Of a stretch of 64,000 nucleotides of DNA, positions 36,452 through 47,640 are shown piece by piece. The translations under genes were made by a program, and so were the position numbers. Every line of letters begins with the position of its first letter. The first letter of the stretch is position 1. The stretch is from Duganella sp. 1411 (GTDB taxonomy: Bacteria; Pseudomonadota; Gammaproteobacteria; Burkholderiales; Burkholderiaceae_D). The stretch is taken from the NCBI RefSeq assembly GCF_017833525.1, contig NZ_JAFICD010000003.1:310001-374000 (forward strand). The letters run 5' to 3'. A model generated the notes under the pieces. The model made no database searches, had not been told where the DNA came from, and saw only the letters and a program-made list of their open reading frames with translations.

Positions 36452-37324
36452 TCAATTAACCGACATCAGCTCGATGTCGAAGACCATGTTCGCGTTGGGC
36501 GGAACGCTACCCTTTCCGGTCGCGCCGTACCCCAGCGCCGGCGGAATGAACACGGTGCGTTTGCCACCCACCTGCATGTTTTGAGTACCGGTATTAAAGC
36601 CGGAAACCATAGTGCCGTCGCCGATGGTGAAGGTCGTTGTGCTGTAAGCGGTGTCCCCCGGGGTGGCCGGATCGAAGCGCGTTCCCTTGAAGTTGTCGCG
36701 TGTGCCGTCATACAGCCAGCCGGTGTAGCGAACGGTGACGCTCTTGCCGTTTGCCGCAACGGCGCCGGTACCGGCAGTCACTTCCACAATCTTCAAATCG
36801 GTCGGCGCGGGGACGCTTGGCTGCTTGACGAGTTTAGTGACGTTCACCAGCCGCAGTTCATAGACCAGCGGCGAATTGGCCGGCATCGCAGCATACGAAT
36901 AACCCGCGACCGTCTGCGCCAGACGCGAAAGATCGCCATACGCCAGGTTGGCCGGCAGCGTGGCCAAACGCACACCGCCCACGCGCATGCCGGCGATGGC
37001 CAGGTCCCAGCCGTTCGGCACGACCCCGCCGACGCCCAGCGTGAACGGCGGCGCGGTGGTGTTGGTGTCGATCGAGCTTTCCACCTTGGCGCCGATGCCG
37101 TCGGCCTTGGTGGAGTCGTACAGGTAGCCGGTGTAGGCCACCGCCACCAGGTCGCCTTTTTCCGCCAGCGTGCTGCTGTCGGTGCCGACACCGACGGTGA
37201 CATCCTTGACCGCGTACGCCGGCTGCGGCACGACGACCGGATCGGATTTTTTCGAACCGCCACCGCAGGCCGTCAAAATCGCCAGGCAGGCAACAGCAAC
37301 ACTAATTTGAAACTTCGATTTCAT
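36452..37324 (-). CDS. Lipoprotein with two FKBP-type peptidyl-prolyl isomerase domains
   Basis: A 290-residue protein with a lipoprotein signal ('CLAILTAC', lipidated Cys20). Two tandem FKBP-like domains follow (about 50-175 and 180-290). The second is canonical ('VTVRYTGWLYDGT...FDPA.....FTIGDGTMVSGFNTG...MQVGGKRTVFIPPALGYGATG..SVPPNANMVFDIELMSV'). The first is more divergent but keeps 'VAYTGYLYDSTKADG' and 'GWDLAIAGMRVGGVRLATLP'. Likely folds envelope proteins. The start at ATG 37324 begins the signal peptide and has AAAGGT upstream; the longer open frame is unlikely. Confidence 0.9.
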   Translation of the reverse strand: MKSKFQISVAVACLAILTACGGGSKKSDPVVVPQPAYAVKDVTVGVGTDSSTLAEKGDLVAVAYTGYLYDSTKADGIGAKVESSIDTNTTAPPFTLGVGGVVPNGWDLAIAGMRVGGVRLATLPANLAYGDLSRLAQTVAGYSYAAMPANSPLVYELRLVNVTKLVKQPSVPAPTDLKIVEVTAGTGAVAANGKSVTVRYTGWLYDGTRDNFKGTRFDPATPGDTAYSTTTFTIGDGTMVSGFNTGTQNMQVGGKRTVFIPPALGYGATGKGSVPPNANMVFDIELMSVN

Positions 37325-37444
37325 GGTGACCTTTGATGAATAGTTCGTGTTCATGCAAGCTTTTAGGAGCAGAAGTTTAGCAGACCCCGGCCCACCCGCC
37401 CCAAGCACTACATTCGGTTACATCTTTTAGCGCCGTTTGTGTGC

Positions 37445-39325
37445 TTAAATTTCCACTTGCGTGCCAAGTTCGATCACGCGGTTGGGCGGAATCTGGTAGT
37501 AGTCGGCGGCGCCGCGGGCGTTGCGCGACATCGTCACGAACAGATGCTCGCGCCATGGCGCCATGCCATGGCCGGGGGTCGAGATGACCGTCTGGCGGGC
37601 GATGAAGAACGATGTTTCCATCATCTCGAACGGCAGTCCCAGACACTCGCACTGGGCCAGCACCTTCGGGATGTCCGGTTCGTCCTTGAAGCCGTAGAAC
37701 ACATTGACCTGGTAGCACTGGTGTCCGAGGTCGATCACCTTGACCTGCTCGTCCTCCGACACCCACGGCTCCTCGACGATGTGCACGGTGAAGAACACCA
37801 CCCGCTCGTGCAGCACCTTGTTGTGCGACAGGTTGTGCAGCAGCGCGTGCGGCACGCCGTCGCTTTCGCCGCGCAGGAAAATGGCGGTGCCGTAGACCCG
37901 CGTGGGCGGCGCCACGAACAGCGACGACAGGAACTCCTCCAGCGGAATGGCGTGCTTTTGCAGGTTCTTGAACACCAGCTCGCGCCCGCGCTTCCAGGTC
38001 AGCATGACGGTGAACAGGATGATCGCCAGCAGCAGCGGGAACCAGCCGCCGTGGAACAGCTTGAGCGTGCTGGCCGAGAACAGCAGGATGTCGATCATGA
38101 TGAAGAAGCCGGTGGCGCTGAAGCACAGCCACAGCGGCAGGTGCCAGCGGTAGCGGATCACGAAGAACGTCAGCACGGTGGTGCACAGCATCGTGGCTGT
38201 GACGGCGATGCCGTAGGCGCCGGCCAGTTTGTCGGACGAGCCGAAGCCCACCACCGCCATCAACACCACCACCAGCTGCAGCCAGTTGACCGCCGGGATG
38301 TAGATCTGGCCGATTTCGCTGGCCGACGTGTGCTGGATGCGCATGCGCGGCAGCATGCCCAGCGCGATGGCTTGCTTGGTCATCGAGAAGGTGCCGGAGA
38401 TGGTCGCCTGCGAGGCGATCACCGCCGCCATCGTCGACAGCACCACCAGCGGGTAGACGCTCCACGACCCGAGCTGGTTGAAGAACGGGTTGGACACCGC
38501 GTCCGGATGCGTCAGCAGCAGCGCGCCCTGGCCCAGGTAGTTCAGCGCCAGCGCCGGGAACACGACCAGGAACCAGGCCGCGCGGATCGGTTTTTTGCCG
38601 AAGTGGCCCATGTCGGCGTACAGCGCCTCGGCGCCGGTGAAGGCCAGCACCACGGCGCCCAGCGCGACAAACGCGATCATGCGGTTTTGCAGCATGAAGT
38701 GGAAGGCGTTCATCGGATTGAGCGCGTATAAAATCTGCGGCGCGGCGACGATGTTGATCACGCCCATGACGGCCAGCGCGGCGAACCAGATCACCATGAT
38801 CGGTCCGAACCAGCGGCCGATGCCGGCCGTGCCCAGGTGCTGCACCGCGTACAGCGACACCAGCACGATGATCGTCAGCGGCACGATGTACTGTTCCAGC
38901 CCCGGCGCGGCCACCTCCAGGCCCTCGATCGCGCCCAGCACCGAGATGGCCGGCGTGATGACGCTGTCGCCGTAGAACATGGTGGCGCCGAACACGCCCA
39001 GCAGCATCAGCGGGAAGTGCCAGCGCGGCGCCGCCTTGGTGACGGAGTTCAGCGCCAGCGCCATCAGCGCCATGATGCCGCCCTCGCCGCGGTTGTCCGC
39101 GCGCAGCACCAGGGTCACGTATTTGAGCGAGACGATCATCGTCAAGCCCCAGAAAATGAGCGAGATGATGCCCCGAAGGTTGAACTCGTTCAACGCCAGC
39201 CCGTGCTCGGGATCGAAGATGGTTTTCAGGGTGTAGAGGGGGCTGGTACCGATGTCGCCGTAGACGATGCCGACGGCCGCCAGCGTGAGGGCGGCGACGC
39301 TGCTTTTCTTGTGTTGCTCGGTCAA
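37445..39325 (-). CDS. kup: Low-affinity potassium uptake protein Kup
   Basis: K+/H+ symporter of about 626 residues with 12 membrane helices and a cytoplasmic C-terminal domain. It is diagnosed by 'AAVGIVYGDIGTSPLYTLK', 'ALMALALNSVTK', 'GATMFYGDSVITPAISVLGA', 'AFTGAEALYADMGHFGKKPIR' and 'SATISGTFSMTKQAI'-like motifs. I place the start at TTG 39325 ('LTEQHKKSSVAALTL'), preceded by AGGTG at suitable spacing, which gives the usual family length; the frame runs back to an ATG at 39409. It is divergent from rarD, and the 230-bp gap between them holds no other gene. Confidence 0.94.
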   Translation of the reverse strand: MTEQHKKSSVAALTLAAVGIVYGDIGTSPLYTLKTIFDPEHGLALNEFNLRGIISLIFWGLTMIVSLKYVTLVLRADNRGEGGIMALMALALNSVTKAAPRWHFPLMLLGVFGATMFYGDSVITPAISVLGAIEGLEVAAPGLEQYIVPLTIIVLVSLYAVQHLGTAGIGRWFGPIMVIWFAALAVMGVINIVAAPQILYALNPMNAFHFMLQNRMIAFVALGAVVLAFTGAEALYADMGHFGKKPIRAAWFLVVFPALALNYLGQGALLLTHPDAVSNPFFNQLGSWSVYPLVVLSTMAAVIASQATISGTFSMTKQAIALGMLPRMRIQHTSASEIGQIYIPAVNWLQLVVVLMAVVGFGSSDKLAGAYGIAVTATMLCTTVLTFFVIRYRWHLPLWLCFSATGFFIMIDILLFSASTLKLFHGGWFPLLLAIILFTVMLTWKRGRELVFKNLQKHAIPLEEFLSSLFVAPPTRVYGTAIFLRGESDGVPHALLHNLSHNKVLHERVVFFTVHIVEEPWVSEDEQVKVIDLGHQCYQVNVFYGFKDEPDIPKVLAQCECLGLPFEMMETSFFIARQTVISTPGHGMAPWREHLFVTMSRNARGAADYYQIPPNRVIELGTQVEI

Positions 39326-39555
39326 GATTGCACCTGAGGTTGTTTTGGTGCATTGCACAATAGGATAACTATTTGCAAAAGGCAAGGAGATTTTGGCATA
39401 CGCGGGCATTCCAATTAGTCAATAGCGCAAGTGTACGCTGCTGTGGCCGGGAGCGCGAGTCTGGCGCGCTCCCGGAACGCCGTGCTTGTCCACCGGCCAG
39501 CGGGCCCGTCCTAATTGGGCGATAATGTCGGCCCGCCGTTACGCCGCTGCGCACC

Positions 39556-40440
39556 ATGAACCCAGGTATCGTCTATGCCACCCTCGCGTTCTTTTTTTGG
39601 GGAATCTTTCCGCTGTATTTCCACGCGCTGGCCGAGGTGCCGCCGATGGAGATGCTGGCGCACCGCATGCTGTGGTCGCTGCTGTTCCTGGCCCTGGTGC
39701 TGACCGCGCGGCGCCAGTGGAAGTGGCTGCCGCAAACCCTGCGCCAGCCGCGCATCCTGGGCAGCTTCATCGCCAGCGCCGTATTGCTGTCGGCCAACTG
39801 GTTCGTGTACATCTGGTCGGTCAACAACGGCCACGTCATCGACGCCAGCCTGGGCTACTTCATCAATCCGCTGATCAACGTGTTGCTGGGCGTGCTGGTG
39901 CTGAAGGAAAAACTGCGGCGCGCGCAATGGGTCGCGATCGCGGCGGCGGCCTGCGGCGTGCTGTGGCTGACGTGGTCGGCCGGCCAGGTGCCGTGGATCG
40001 CCTTAATTTTAGGCATCAGCTTCGGCGCCTACGGGCTGCTGCGCAAGACGGCGGCGCTGGCCGCGCTCGAGGGCCTGTCGCTGGAAACGATCATCCTGTT
40101 CCCGCTGGCGCTGTGCTACGTCGTCTGGCTGACCGTGCAAGGCCAGAACAGCTTCGTCAACAGCGAGTTCGACAGCACCCGCTGGCTGCTGGCGGCGGCC
40201 GGGCCGATCACCGCCGTGCCGCTGCTGCTGTTCGCCGCCGGCGCGCGCCGGATACCGATGGCCGCGCTCGGACTGATCCAATACCTGTCGCCGACCATGC
40301 AGGCGCTGCTGGGCGTGTGGGTGTTCCACGAAGCGTTCCCGCCGGCCCGGCTGCTCGGCTTTGTCATCATCTGGGGCGCGCTGGCGCTGTACGTGGCCGA
40401 GGGGCTGTGGGCCGGCCGCGTCAACCGGCGGGCGGCGTAG
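39556..40440 (+). CDS. rarD: RarD-type EamA-family transporter
   Basis: A 294-residue drug/metabolite-superfamily permease with ten predicted helices. It begins 'GIVYATLAFFFWGIFPLYFHAL' and contains 'EMLAHRMLWSLLFL', 'SANWFVYIWSVNNGHVIDASLGYFINPLINVLLG' and 'LQYLSPTMQALLGVW'-like segments that define RarD (chloramphenicol-sensitivity protein). The true substrate is uncertain. Its 3' end overlaps that of the convergent MocR gene by 20 bp. Confidence 0.93.
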   Translation: MNPGIVYATLAFFFWGIFPLYFHALAEVPPMEMLAHRMLWSLLFLALVLTARRQWKWLPQTLRQPRILGSFIASAVLLSANWFVYIWSVNNGHVIDASLGYFINPLINVLLGVLVLKEKLRRAQWVAIAAAACGVLWLTWSAGQVPWIALILGISFGAYGLLRKTAALAALEGLSLETIILFPLALCYVVWLTVQGQNSFVNSEFDSTRWLLAAAGPITAVPLLLFAAGARRIPMAALGLIQYLSPTMQALLGVWVFHEAFPPARLLGFVIIWGALALYVAEGLWAGRVNRRAA

Positions 40441-41920
40441 CGGCCAGCAGTCCGGCCAGCAACTGGGCGCCGTAGCGCGCCTGGGCCATCGTCAGCGCCG
40501 TGTAGCCGACGATGACGGCCGGCGGCAACACCACTTCGCGGCAGCGTCCGCCCATCCCCTCCAGATTCAGGCCGATGGCGGCGGCGCGCGCGCAAAACGC
40601 CGCCTCGTCGCTGCCGGGCGGCAGCCATAGCACGAAATGAAACCCCGCGTGCTGGCCGCTGACGCCGTAGCGCCCCGGGGCCTCGGCCGCCAGCAGTGCC
40701 AGGATCGCGTCGCGCCGCTCCTGGTAGGCGCGGCGCGCCGAGCGCAGATGGCGCACGAACGCCCCGTCCGCCAGCCAGGACGCCAGCGCCAATTGTTCCG
40801 TCACGCCGACCGAGCGGCCGGTGGTCTGCCACAGCGCCAGCAGCGGCTCGCGCAGCTGCGGCGGCACCACGGCGAAACCGACCCGCAGCCCGGCGAACAA
40901 GGTTTTGTTGAAGCTGCCGCAATAGATCACCCGGCGCGCCTTGTCGAGCGATTTCAGCGCGGCCAGCGGCGCGCTCAGGTAATTGAACTCGCTGTCGTAG
41001 TCGTCCTCGATGATCCAGCCGCCGCTGCGGTCGGCCCAGTCCAGCAGTTCCAGCCGGCGCGTGGCCGACATCGTCACGCCGACGGGCGACTGGTGCGCGG
41101 GCGTGACGTAGACCAGCCGGGCGTCCGGGTGGCGCCGCAATTGCGCGCATTCGAACCCCTCCGGTCCGACCGGGACCGGGGCGACGACGGCGCCGGCCCG
41201 GGCGAAAATCCGCAGCGCCGCCGGATAGCCCGGATCCTCGACGCACACCTTCTCGCCCGGGCGCAGCAGGGTGCGCGCCACCAGGTCGAGCGCGTGGCGG
41301 ATGCCGGTCAGCACGACGATATCGCCGGCGTCGCAGGGAATGCCGCGGTACTTGCGCAGGTAATCGGCGATCTGCTCGCGCAACGCCGCCACGCCGCGCG
41401 GATCGGCCGAGCATAACAATTCGGGGCCGGCGCCGCGCAGGGCGCCGGCCAGGTGGCGCGACCATGCCGGCAGCGAAAACAGCGTGGGATCGGCCATCCG
41501 CGCCACGAACGGCACGCCGACCTGCACGCCGGGCTCGGCGCCGCCCTCGGCGGCCGGCGCGGCGGCCGGACGGCGCGGCGGCGGCGGACCGGGCACGGCA
41601 ATCGCGGCGGCCACCAGGTAGCGGTCCGGCACCACGGCGCTGACCCGCGTGCCCGAGCCCGGCGTCCTCGACACATAGGCTTCGCAGCACAGCCTGTCGT
41701 AGGCCAGTTCCACCGTTCCGCGCGACAAGCCCCAGCGCTGCGCCAGCGCGCGGCTGGCCGGCAAGCGGCCGCCGGCCGGAATCAGGCGGCCGAGGATGGC
41801 CTCGCGCAAGGTGGCGTAGACGATCTCCTGCTTGCTCTCGCCCTGCCCGGCCGCGGAGGCGTCCAGCAACGCCGCCGGGCGCGGCAGATCGAGGGCGAAT
41901 CCGGCTTTTCCTCTCGCCAT
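40421..41920 (-). CDS. MocR-type regulator: GntR winged helix fused to a PLP aminotransferase-like domain
   Basis: A 499-residue regulator. The N-terminal GntR winged helix spans about 28-95 ('VYATLREAILGRLIPAGGRLPASRALAQRWGLSRGTVELAYDRL'). The aminotransferase fold I domain spans about 135-490 with 'TPAHQSPVGVTMS' (273-285), 'EDDYDSEF' (305-312) and PLP Lys339 in 'GSFNKTLF'. Members sense PLP or amino compounds and control nearby genes. It is divergent from the Bcr/CflA pump gene with 90 bp between, which holds a matched inverted repeat. It probably controls that pump. Confidence 0.92.
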   Translation of the reverse strand: MARGKAGFALDLPRPAALLDASAAGQGESKQEIVYATLREAILGRLIPAGGRLPASRALAQRWGLSRGTVELAYDRLCCEAYVSRTPGSGTRVSAVVPDRYLVAAAIAVPGPPPPRRPAAAPAAEGGAEPGVQVGVPFVARMADPTLFSLPAWSRHLAGALRGAGPELLCSADPRGVAALREQIADYLRKYRGIPCDAGDIVVLTGIRHALDLVARTLLRPGEKVCVEDPGYPAALRIFARAGAVVAPVPVGPEGFECAQLRRHPDARLVYVTPAHQSPVGVTMSATRRLELLDWADRSGGWIIEDDYDSEFNYLSAPLAALKSLDKARRVIYCGSFNKTLFAGLRVGFAVVPPQLREPLLALWQTTGRSVGVTEQLALASWLADGAFVRHLRSARRAYQERRDAILALLAAEAPGRYGVSGQHAGFHFVLWLPPGSDEAAFCARAAAIGLNLEGMGGRCREVVLPPAVIVGYTALTMAQARYGAQLLAGLLAATPPAG

Positions 41921-41922
41921 AG

Positions 41923-41966
41923 TGGTCCAATAAATAATCTGATAAACGGTACTTATTATTAGACCA
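41923..41966. promoter_or_regulatory. Inverted repeat in the MocR-pump divergent promoter
   Basis: TGGTCCAATAA (41923-41933) and TTATTAGACCA (41956-41966) form an 11-bp inverted repeat with one mismatch, 33 bp from centre to centre. This is a candidate MocR operator. Confidence 0.55.
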
Positions 41967-42010
41967 CAATCCCCCTAGACTGGAAAAATTGTCAACTCGC
42001 CCTGCCCGCC

Positions 42011-43237
42011 ATGACCTTGTTTCGCCCGCCGTGCTCCAATAAAACCCTCAAACCCTGGGCCTGGACCGCCATCCTGCTGCTGCTGGTGTGCCTGCCGCGC
42101 GTGACCATCGACGCCTATCTGCCCTCGCTGCCGGCGATGGCCGACGCGCTGGGGGCGTCCGACGCGCAACTGCAACTGACGTTGACCTTGTACATGGTCG
42201 GCTACGCCGTCTCGATGCTGGTCTGCGGCCCGCTGTGCGACCGCGTCGGCCGCCGGCCGGTGCTGATCTGGGGCACGCTGCTGTACCTGGTGGCCACGGC
42301 GGTGTGCGCCGCGGCCGACAACGCCGCCGTCATCATCGTGGCCCGGATGTTCCAGGCGCTGGGCGGCTGCAGCGGCACGGTGGTCGGACGCGTGATGGTG
42401 CGCGACAAATTCGACAAGGGCACCCAGGCCGCCATGCTGAGCCGGATTTCGATGGGCATGGCGCTCTCGCCCATCGTCGCGCCGCTGGCCGGCAGCGTGA
42501 TCGACGCGGCGCTGGGCTGGCGCTGGGTGTTCATCGGCCTCGGCCTGCTGGCGACGCTGTCGCTGGCGCTGATCGGCCTGTTGCTGCCCGAAACCCTGCC
42601 GCCCGCGCAGCGCGGCGGCGCCACCGAACATCCGTTGCGCGTGTACCGGCGCCTGCTCGGCGACGCCTATTTCCTGCGCTACGCGCTGGCGATCAGCTTC
42701 GTCTATTGCACCTATTTCCCGTTCATCGCCGAATCGTCGGTGCTGCTGCAACGAACGATGCGCCTGTCGCCGACCGCGTACGCGCTGGTGTTCGGCTTGA
42801 CGGTCACCGGCTACGTGATCGGCTCGAACCTGTTCCGGCGCCTGTCGGCGCGGCATCCGGCCGACCGCCTGATCGCCTGGGCGGTCGGCCTGAACCTGGC
42901 CGGCGCGGGGTTGCTGATGGTGGCGACAACGCTGTTTCCGCTGGCGCTGCCGGCCATCGTCGGCCCGTTCCTGCTGATCATGCTGTCGGTCGGCATCGCC
43001 ATTCCGGCGTGCCAATTCGGCGTGCTACAGCCCTACGCGGCGGTGGCCGGATCGGCCTCGGGGCTGTTCTTCTTCGTCCAGATGGCGCTGACGGCCGTGT
43101 GCAGCTTCGTCACCAGTTGCCTGTCGAACGGCACGGCCGCGCCGATGGTGCTGGTCACGCTGGCGTGCAGCGTCGCCTTCGGCGCGGTCTGGACCGGCTT
43201 CCGCCGCCCGGCGCAGCTGGTGCTGCACCAACAGTAA
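42011..43237 (+). CDS. Bcr/CflA-family MFS drug efflux transporter
   Basis: A 408-residue major-facilitator permease with 12 helices. It has the Bcr/CflA hallmarks 'TIDAYLPSLPAMADALGASDAQLQLTLTLYMVGYAVSMLVCGPLCDRVGRRPVL' (motif A) and 'RMFQALGGCSGTVVGRVMVRD'. Predicted to export drugs or small metabolites with protons. It is divergent from the MocR regulator, which probably responds to a related metabolite. Confidence 0.92.
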   Translation: MTLFRPPCSNKTLKPWAWTAILLLLVCLPRVTIDAYLPSLPAMADALGASDAQLQLTLTLYMVGYAVSMLVCGPLCDRVGRRPVLIWGTLLYLVATAVCAAADNAAVIIVARMFQALGGCSGTVVGRVMVRDKFDKGTQAAMLSRISMGMALSPIVAPLAGSVIDAALGWRWVFIGLGLLATLSLALIGLLLPETLPPAQRGGATEHPLRVYRRLLGDAYFLRYALAISFVYCTYFPFIAESSVLLQRTMRLSPTAYALVFGLTVTGYVIGSNLFRRLSARHPADRLIAWAVGLNLAGAGLLMVATTLFPLALPAIVGPFLLIMLSVGIAIPACQFGVLQPYAAVAGSASGLFFFVQMALTAVCSFVTSCLSNGTAAPMVLVTLACSVAFGAVWTGFRRPAQLVLHQQ

Positions 43238-43267
43238 AAACGACGGCCGGCCGTTCGCGCTGGCGCT

Positions 43268-45166
43268 CTATGTGGCCGAAGGGCTGGGGGCCAACAAGCG
43301 CTCCAGCTGATCGGGCTTGCCGGGGATGCGCTCCAGGCGCGGATAGCGCAACGAACCGTAGTACGGGATCAGCACGGTCTGCGAGCGGCCGTCGGCGTCG
43401 AAGCCCAGCGCGATCGGCCGCCCGCTGGCCGCTGCCGCCTTGATCGCCTGCTTGAGCGCGTCGTCGCTGTAGGGCAGCCCGCCGACCTGGGTCAGTTTGG
43501 CGCCGATGCCGACGCCGGCGCGGAAGGCAGGCCCCTCCCACGCCACCGTCTTGACGACGCCTTTCTTGCCGACGGTCAGCCCCAGCGACGCGCTCAAGTC
43601 CATGCCGCCGACGTTGAAATCCTCGTTTTGCACGAAGTATTCGGTCGCCTCGTCCGTGTACACGAGGCGGTAGCCGGCGCGCGCCAGGCCGTCCAGCAAG
43701 TGGCTGTCGTCGTGGGCGCGCAGGCGCGCGGTGAAGTAGCCGGACCAGTCGTAGGGCGCGATGGCGTTGAGCGTCCTGCAGACGTCGGCGAAGGTGTAGG
43801 TGCTGGTCGCCAGCGCGTTGTTCGCGCCGAAGAAGGCGCCGGCAAAGTCCGCCAGTCCGGCGCGGCCGCCGGTGCGCTCGCGCAGCAGCATGTCGACGTC
43901 CAGCCACAGCAGCACCCCTTCGCCGTAGTAATCCTCGCGCCGCTGCCAGTCGCGCCATTGCATCTGGCGGCCGGGCATGTAGAGCGCGTCGTTGGTGCTG
44001 TCCTGCAGCGATTTCCACTGGCGCCCGGCGCGGGCGGCGGCGTTGGCGGCATCGACGGCCAGCGCGTCCAGCGTCTGCTGCCGGGTGCGCAAGCCGAGCC
44101 GCGCGGCCAGCACGCGGCCCCAGAATTCGGTCTGCCCCTCGTACACCCACAGCAAGCTGCCGCGCACCGGCTGGTTCAGCGTCGGCGACCACAGGTCGGC
44201 CGGCTGGCGGAAGCGGCCGTTCCACGAGTGCGCGTATTCATGGACGATCAGGTCGGCCATCGGCAGGTGCGCGTCCGGCCGGGTGAAGAAGTCCAGCGCC
44301 AGGGCGTTCTCGCTCGATTCCTGGTGTTCGCGCCCACCGCCGGCGGGCAGGATATCGGACAAGGTCAGCAGGAAGTCGTAGTGGCGGTAGTGCTGCGAGC
44401 GGAACAGCGCCGGCAGCGCCGTGGCCATCGCCCGGTATTTGTCCAGCATGGCGGGGGGAATGGCCAGCGCGGCCTCGTTGTCGCCGATCATGTTCAGGTG
44501 GATGGGGCGGGCGGCGCCGGGCGCGAGGTCGACCCGCCTGAAGTAACGCCCCGCGTGCACCGGCGCGTCGACCAGGTCGTCGAAGGTGGTTGGCTTGAAC
44601 GACACCAGCTGGTCGCGGACTGCCGCCGTCTCCAGCGAGGTGGCGTACTGGAAGCCGGCCGGCAGCTTCAGTTCGGCGCGCACGGCGATGTTGCGGATGA
44701 ACCAGCCGGCCGGATACAACGCGACTTTTTGCCACGGCAGGGTCAACATGTCGGGGCTCATCAGCACGTTGCCGGCGGTCGGCGACAGGAACTGGAATTC
44801 CACCTCCAGTTCGCGCGCGCCGTGCGGGACGTCGACGTGGAAGGCGTAGGGGTCGCCGCCATCGCGCAGCCATTCGACGCGCCGGCCGCCGGCTGTGACG
44901 ATCAGCCCGGCCAGCCCGGTCAGTTGCTGCGTGGCCGAGTGGCTGTCGGTCTCCCACTGCGGATACATCAGCACCATCTTCCCTTTGCCCTGGACCGGGA
45001 TGGTTTGGCGCACGCGCAGGATTTTATGGACTTGATCGGTGGCGTCGACGCTCAACGTCATGTCGCCCTTGAACGGGAGGTCGCGCGGCGCCGGCAAGGA
45101 CGCCGGAGCGGCCGTGGCGGCGGCCGACGCAATCAACAACAACAGTGCGCAAAACGTATTTTTCAT
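43268..45166 (-). CDS. Secreted M61-family metallopeptidase with C-terminal PDZ domain
   Basis: A 632-residue protein with a signal peptide (cleavage near Ala20). The N-terminal beta domain is followed by the gluzincin core with HEYAH (309-313, zinc ligands and catalytic Glu310) and the third ligand Glu343 in 'VYEGQTEFWG'. A PDZ-like domain (about 530-605) closes the protein ('LGLTVGKKGVVKTVAWEGPAFRAGVGIGAKLTQVGG'). M61 enzymes are glycyl aminopeptidases of the periplasm or outside. Stand-alone gene, convergent with the pump. Confidence 0.92.
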   Translation of the reverse strand: MKNTFCALLLLIASAAATAAPASLPAPRDLPFKGDMTLSVDATDQVHKILRVRQTIPVQGKGKMVLMYPQWETDSHSATQQLTGLAGLIVTAGGRRVEWLRDGGDPYAFHVDVPHGARELEVEFQFLSPTAGNVLMSPDMLTLPWQKVALYPAGWFIRNIAVRAELKLPAGFQYATSLETAAVRDQLVSFKPTTFDDLVDAPVHAGRYFRRVDLAPGAARPIHLNMIGDNEAALAIPPAMLDKYRAMATALPALFRSQHYRHYDFLLTLSDILPAGGGREHQESSENALALDFFTRPDAHLPMADLIVHEYAHSWNGRFRQPADLWSPTLNQPVRGSLLWVYEGQTEFWGRVLAARLGLRTRQQTLDALAVDAANAAARAGRQWKSLQDSTNDALYMPGRQMQWRDWQRREDYYGEGVLLWLDVDMLLRERTGGRAGLADFAGAFFGANNALATSTYTFADVCRTLNAIAPYDWSGYFTARLRAHDDSHLLDGLARAGYRLVYTDEATEYFVQNEDFNVGGMDLSASLGLTVGKKGVVKTVAWEGPAFRAGVGIGAKLTQVGGLPYSDDALKQAIKAAAASGRPIALGFDADGRSQTVLIPYYGSLRYPRLERIPGKPDQLERLLAPSPSAT

Positions 45167-45291
45167 GGGCTACGGGTCGGAAGAAGGAACAGCCGTGGTT
45201 TGCAAAAGTCATGCCACCGCTAAGTCCTTGAATTTGCTGAAACGGCGTGTCCGGGTGCGCGCGCAATGTGTCCGGCGCTGTCCGCTGCGCC

Positions 45292-45297
45292 TATAAT
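45292..45297 (+). promoter_or_regulatory. Predicted -10 element for ettA
   Basis: TATAAT lies 46 bp before the ettA ATG; no strong -35 is present at 16-18 bp. The rest of the 176-bp gap between the M61 gene and ettA holds no gene. Confidence 0.4.
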
Positions 45298-45342
45298 GCT
45301 GGTTACGGATTATCACTTACTCTCTTGAAAGCTCCCCCCTGA

Positions 45343-47010
<1,668 letters not shown>

Positions 47011-47015
47011 ACGAC

Positions 47016-47045
47016 AAAAGGCCACCTCGCGGTGGCCTTTTTTTA
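47016..47045. terminator. Bidirectional intrinsic terminator
   Basis: GGCCACC-TCGC-GGTGGCC has four A's before it and a T-run after it. It is shared by ettA and the convergent outer-membrane barrel gene. Confidence 0.9.
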
Positions 47046-47055
47046 TTGCTATCGC

Positions 47056-47640
47056 TTAGAACGCGTAACGCAGACCGGCCGTCACGGCACCAGCCTTGCG
47101 ACCGGTATCGATGTCGTTCTTGCCGTAGTTTTCATACTCCAGCGAGACCTTGACGTTCTTGTTGATCGCGTACTCGGCACCGACCGACGCGTACAGCGCG
47201 GTCTTGTCGTTGTCGCCGCCCACCGACGAGATACCGCTGGTGCTCACCTTGTTGGTGTTGCGGGCAACGCCCAGCTTGCCGAACAGCGCGATTTGCTGGT
47301 TCACAGGCCACGTGCCCTTGCCGGCCAGATAGTAGGAGTGCGCATCGGTGTGGATGCCGCCTGGCAGGCCGTTGGCCGTGTAGTTGTACGATTTTTTACC
47401 GAAGTCGGTGTAGCCCGCTTCCACCGCCCAGGTCTGGTCGATGTTGTAACCGCCGTAGACCTTGCCGCCGGCCTTGTAGCCGCTGTGGTTGTCGCTACTC
47501 ACGGCGCCGGGGGCGTTGTACTCGTAACGGCTGCCGACCACGCCGGCACCGATGTAACCGGTGCCCGCGTCATCGGCGAAGGCGGAGGTGGCGCTCAGGG
47601 CGGTTGCGGAAGCGACTAATGCGAACAGAATTTTTTTCAT
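47056..47640 (-). CDS. Small outer-membrane beta-barrel protein
   Basis: A 194-residue protein with a signal peptide (cleavage after Ala22, 'TSAFA'). Alternating-residue beta strands typical of an eight-stranded OmpA/OmpW-like barrel follow ('VYGGYNIDQTWAVEAGYTDFGKKSYNY', 'FGKLGVARNTNKV', 'YASVGAEYAINKNVKVSLEYENYG'), with the C-terminal 'LRYAF' that barrel assembly recognizes. There is no peptidoglycan-binding domain. Stand-alone; function unknown. Confidence 0.87.
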   Translation of the reverse strand: MKKILFALVASATALSATSAFADDAGTGYIGAGVVGSRYEYNAPGAVSSDNHSGYKAGGKVYGGYNIDQTWAVEAGYTDFGKKSYNYTANGLPGGIHTDAHSYYLAGKGTWPVNQQIALFGKLGVARNTNKVSTSGISSVGGDNDKTALYASVGAEYAINKNVKVSLEYENYGKNDIDTGRKAGAVTAGLRYAF

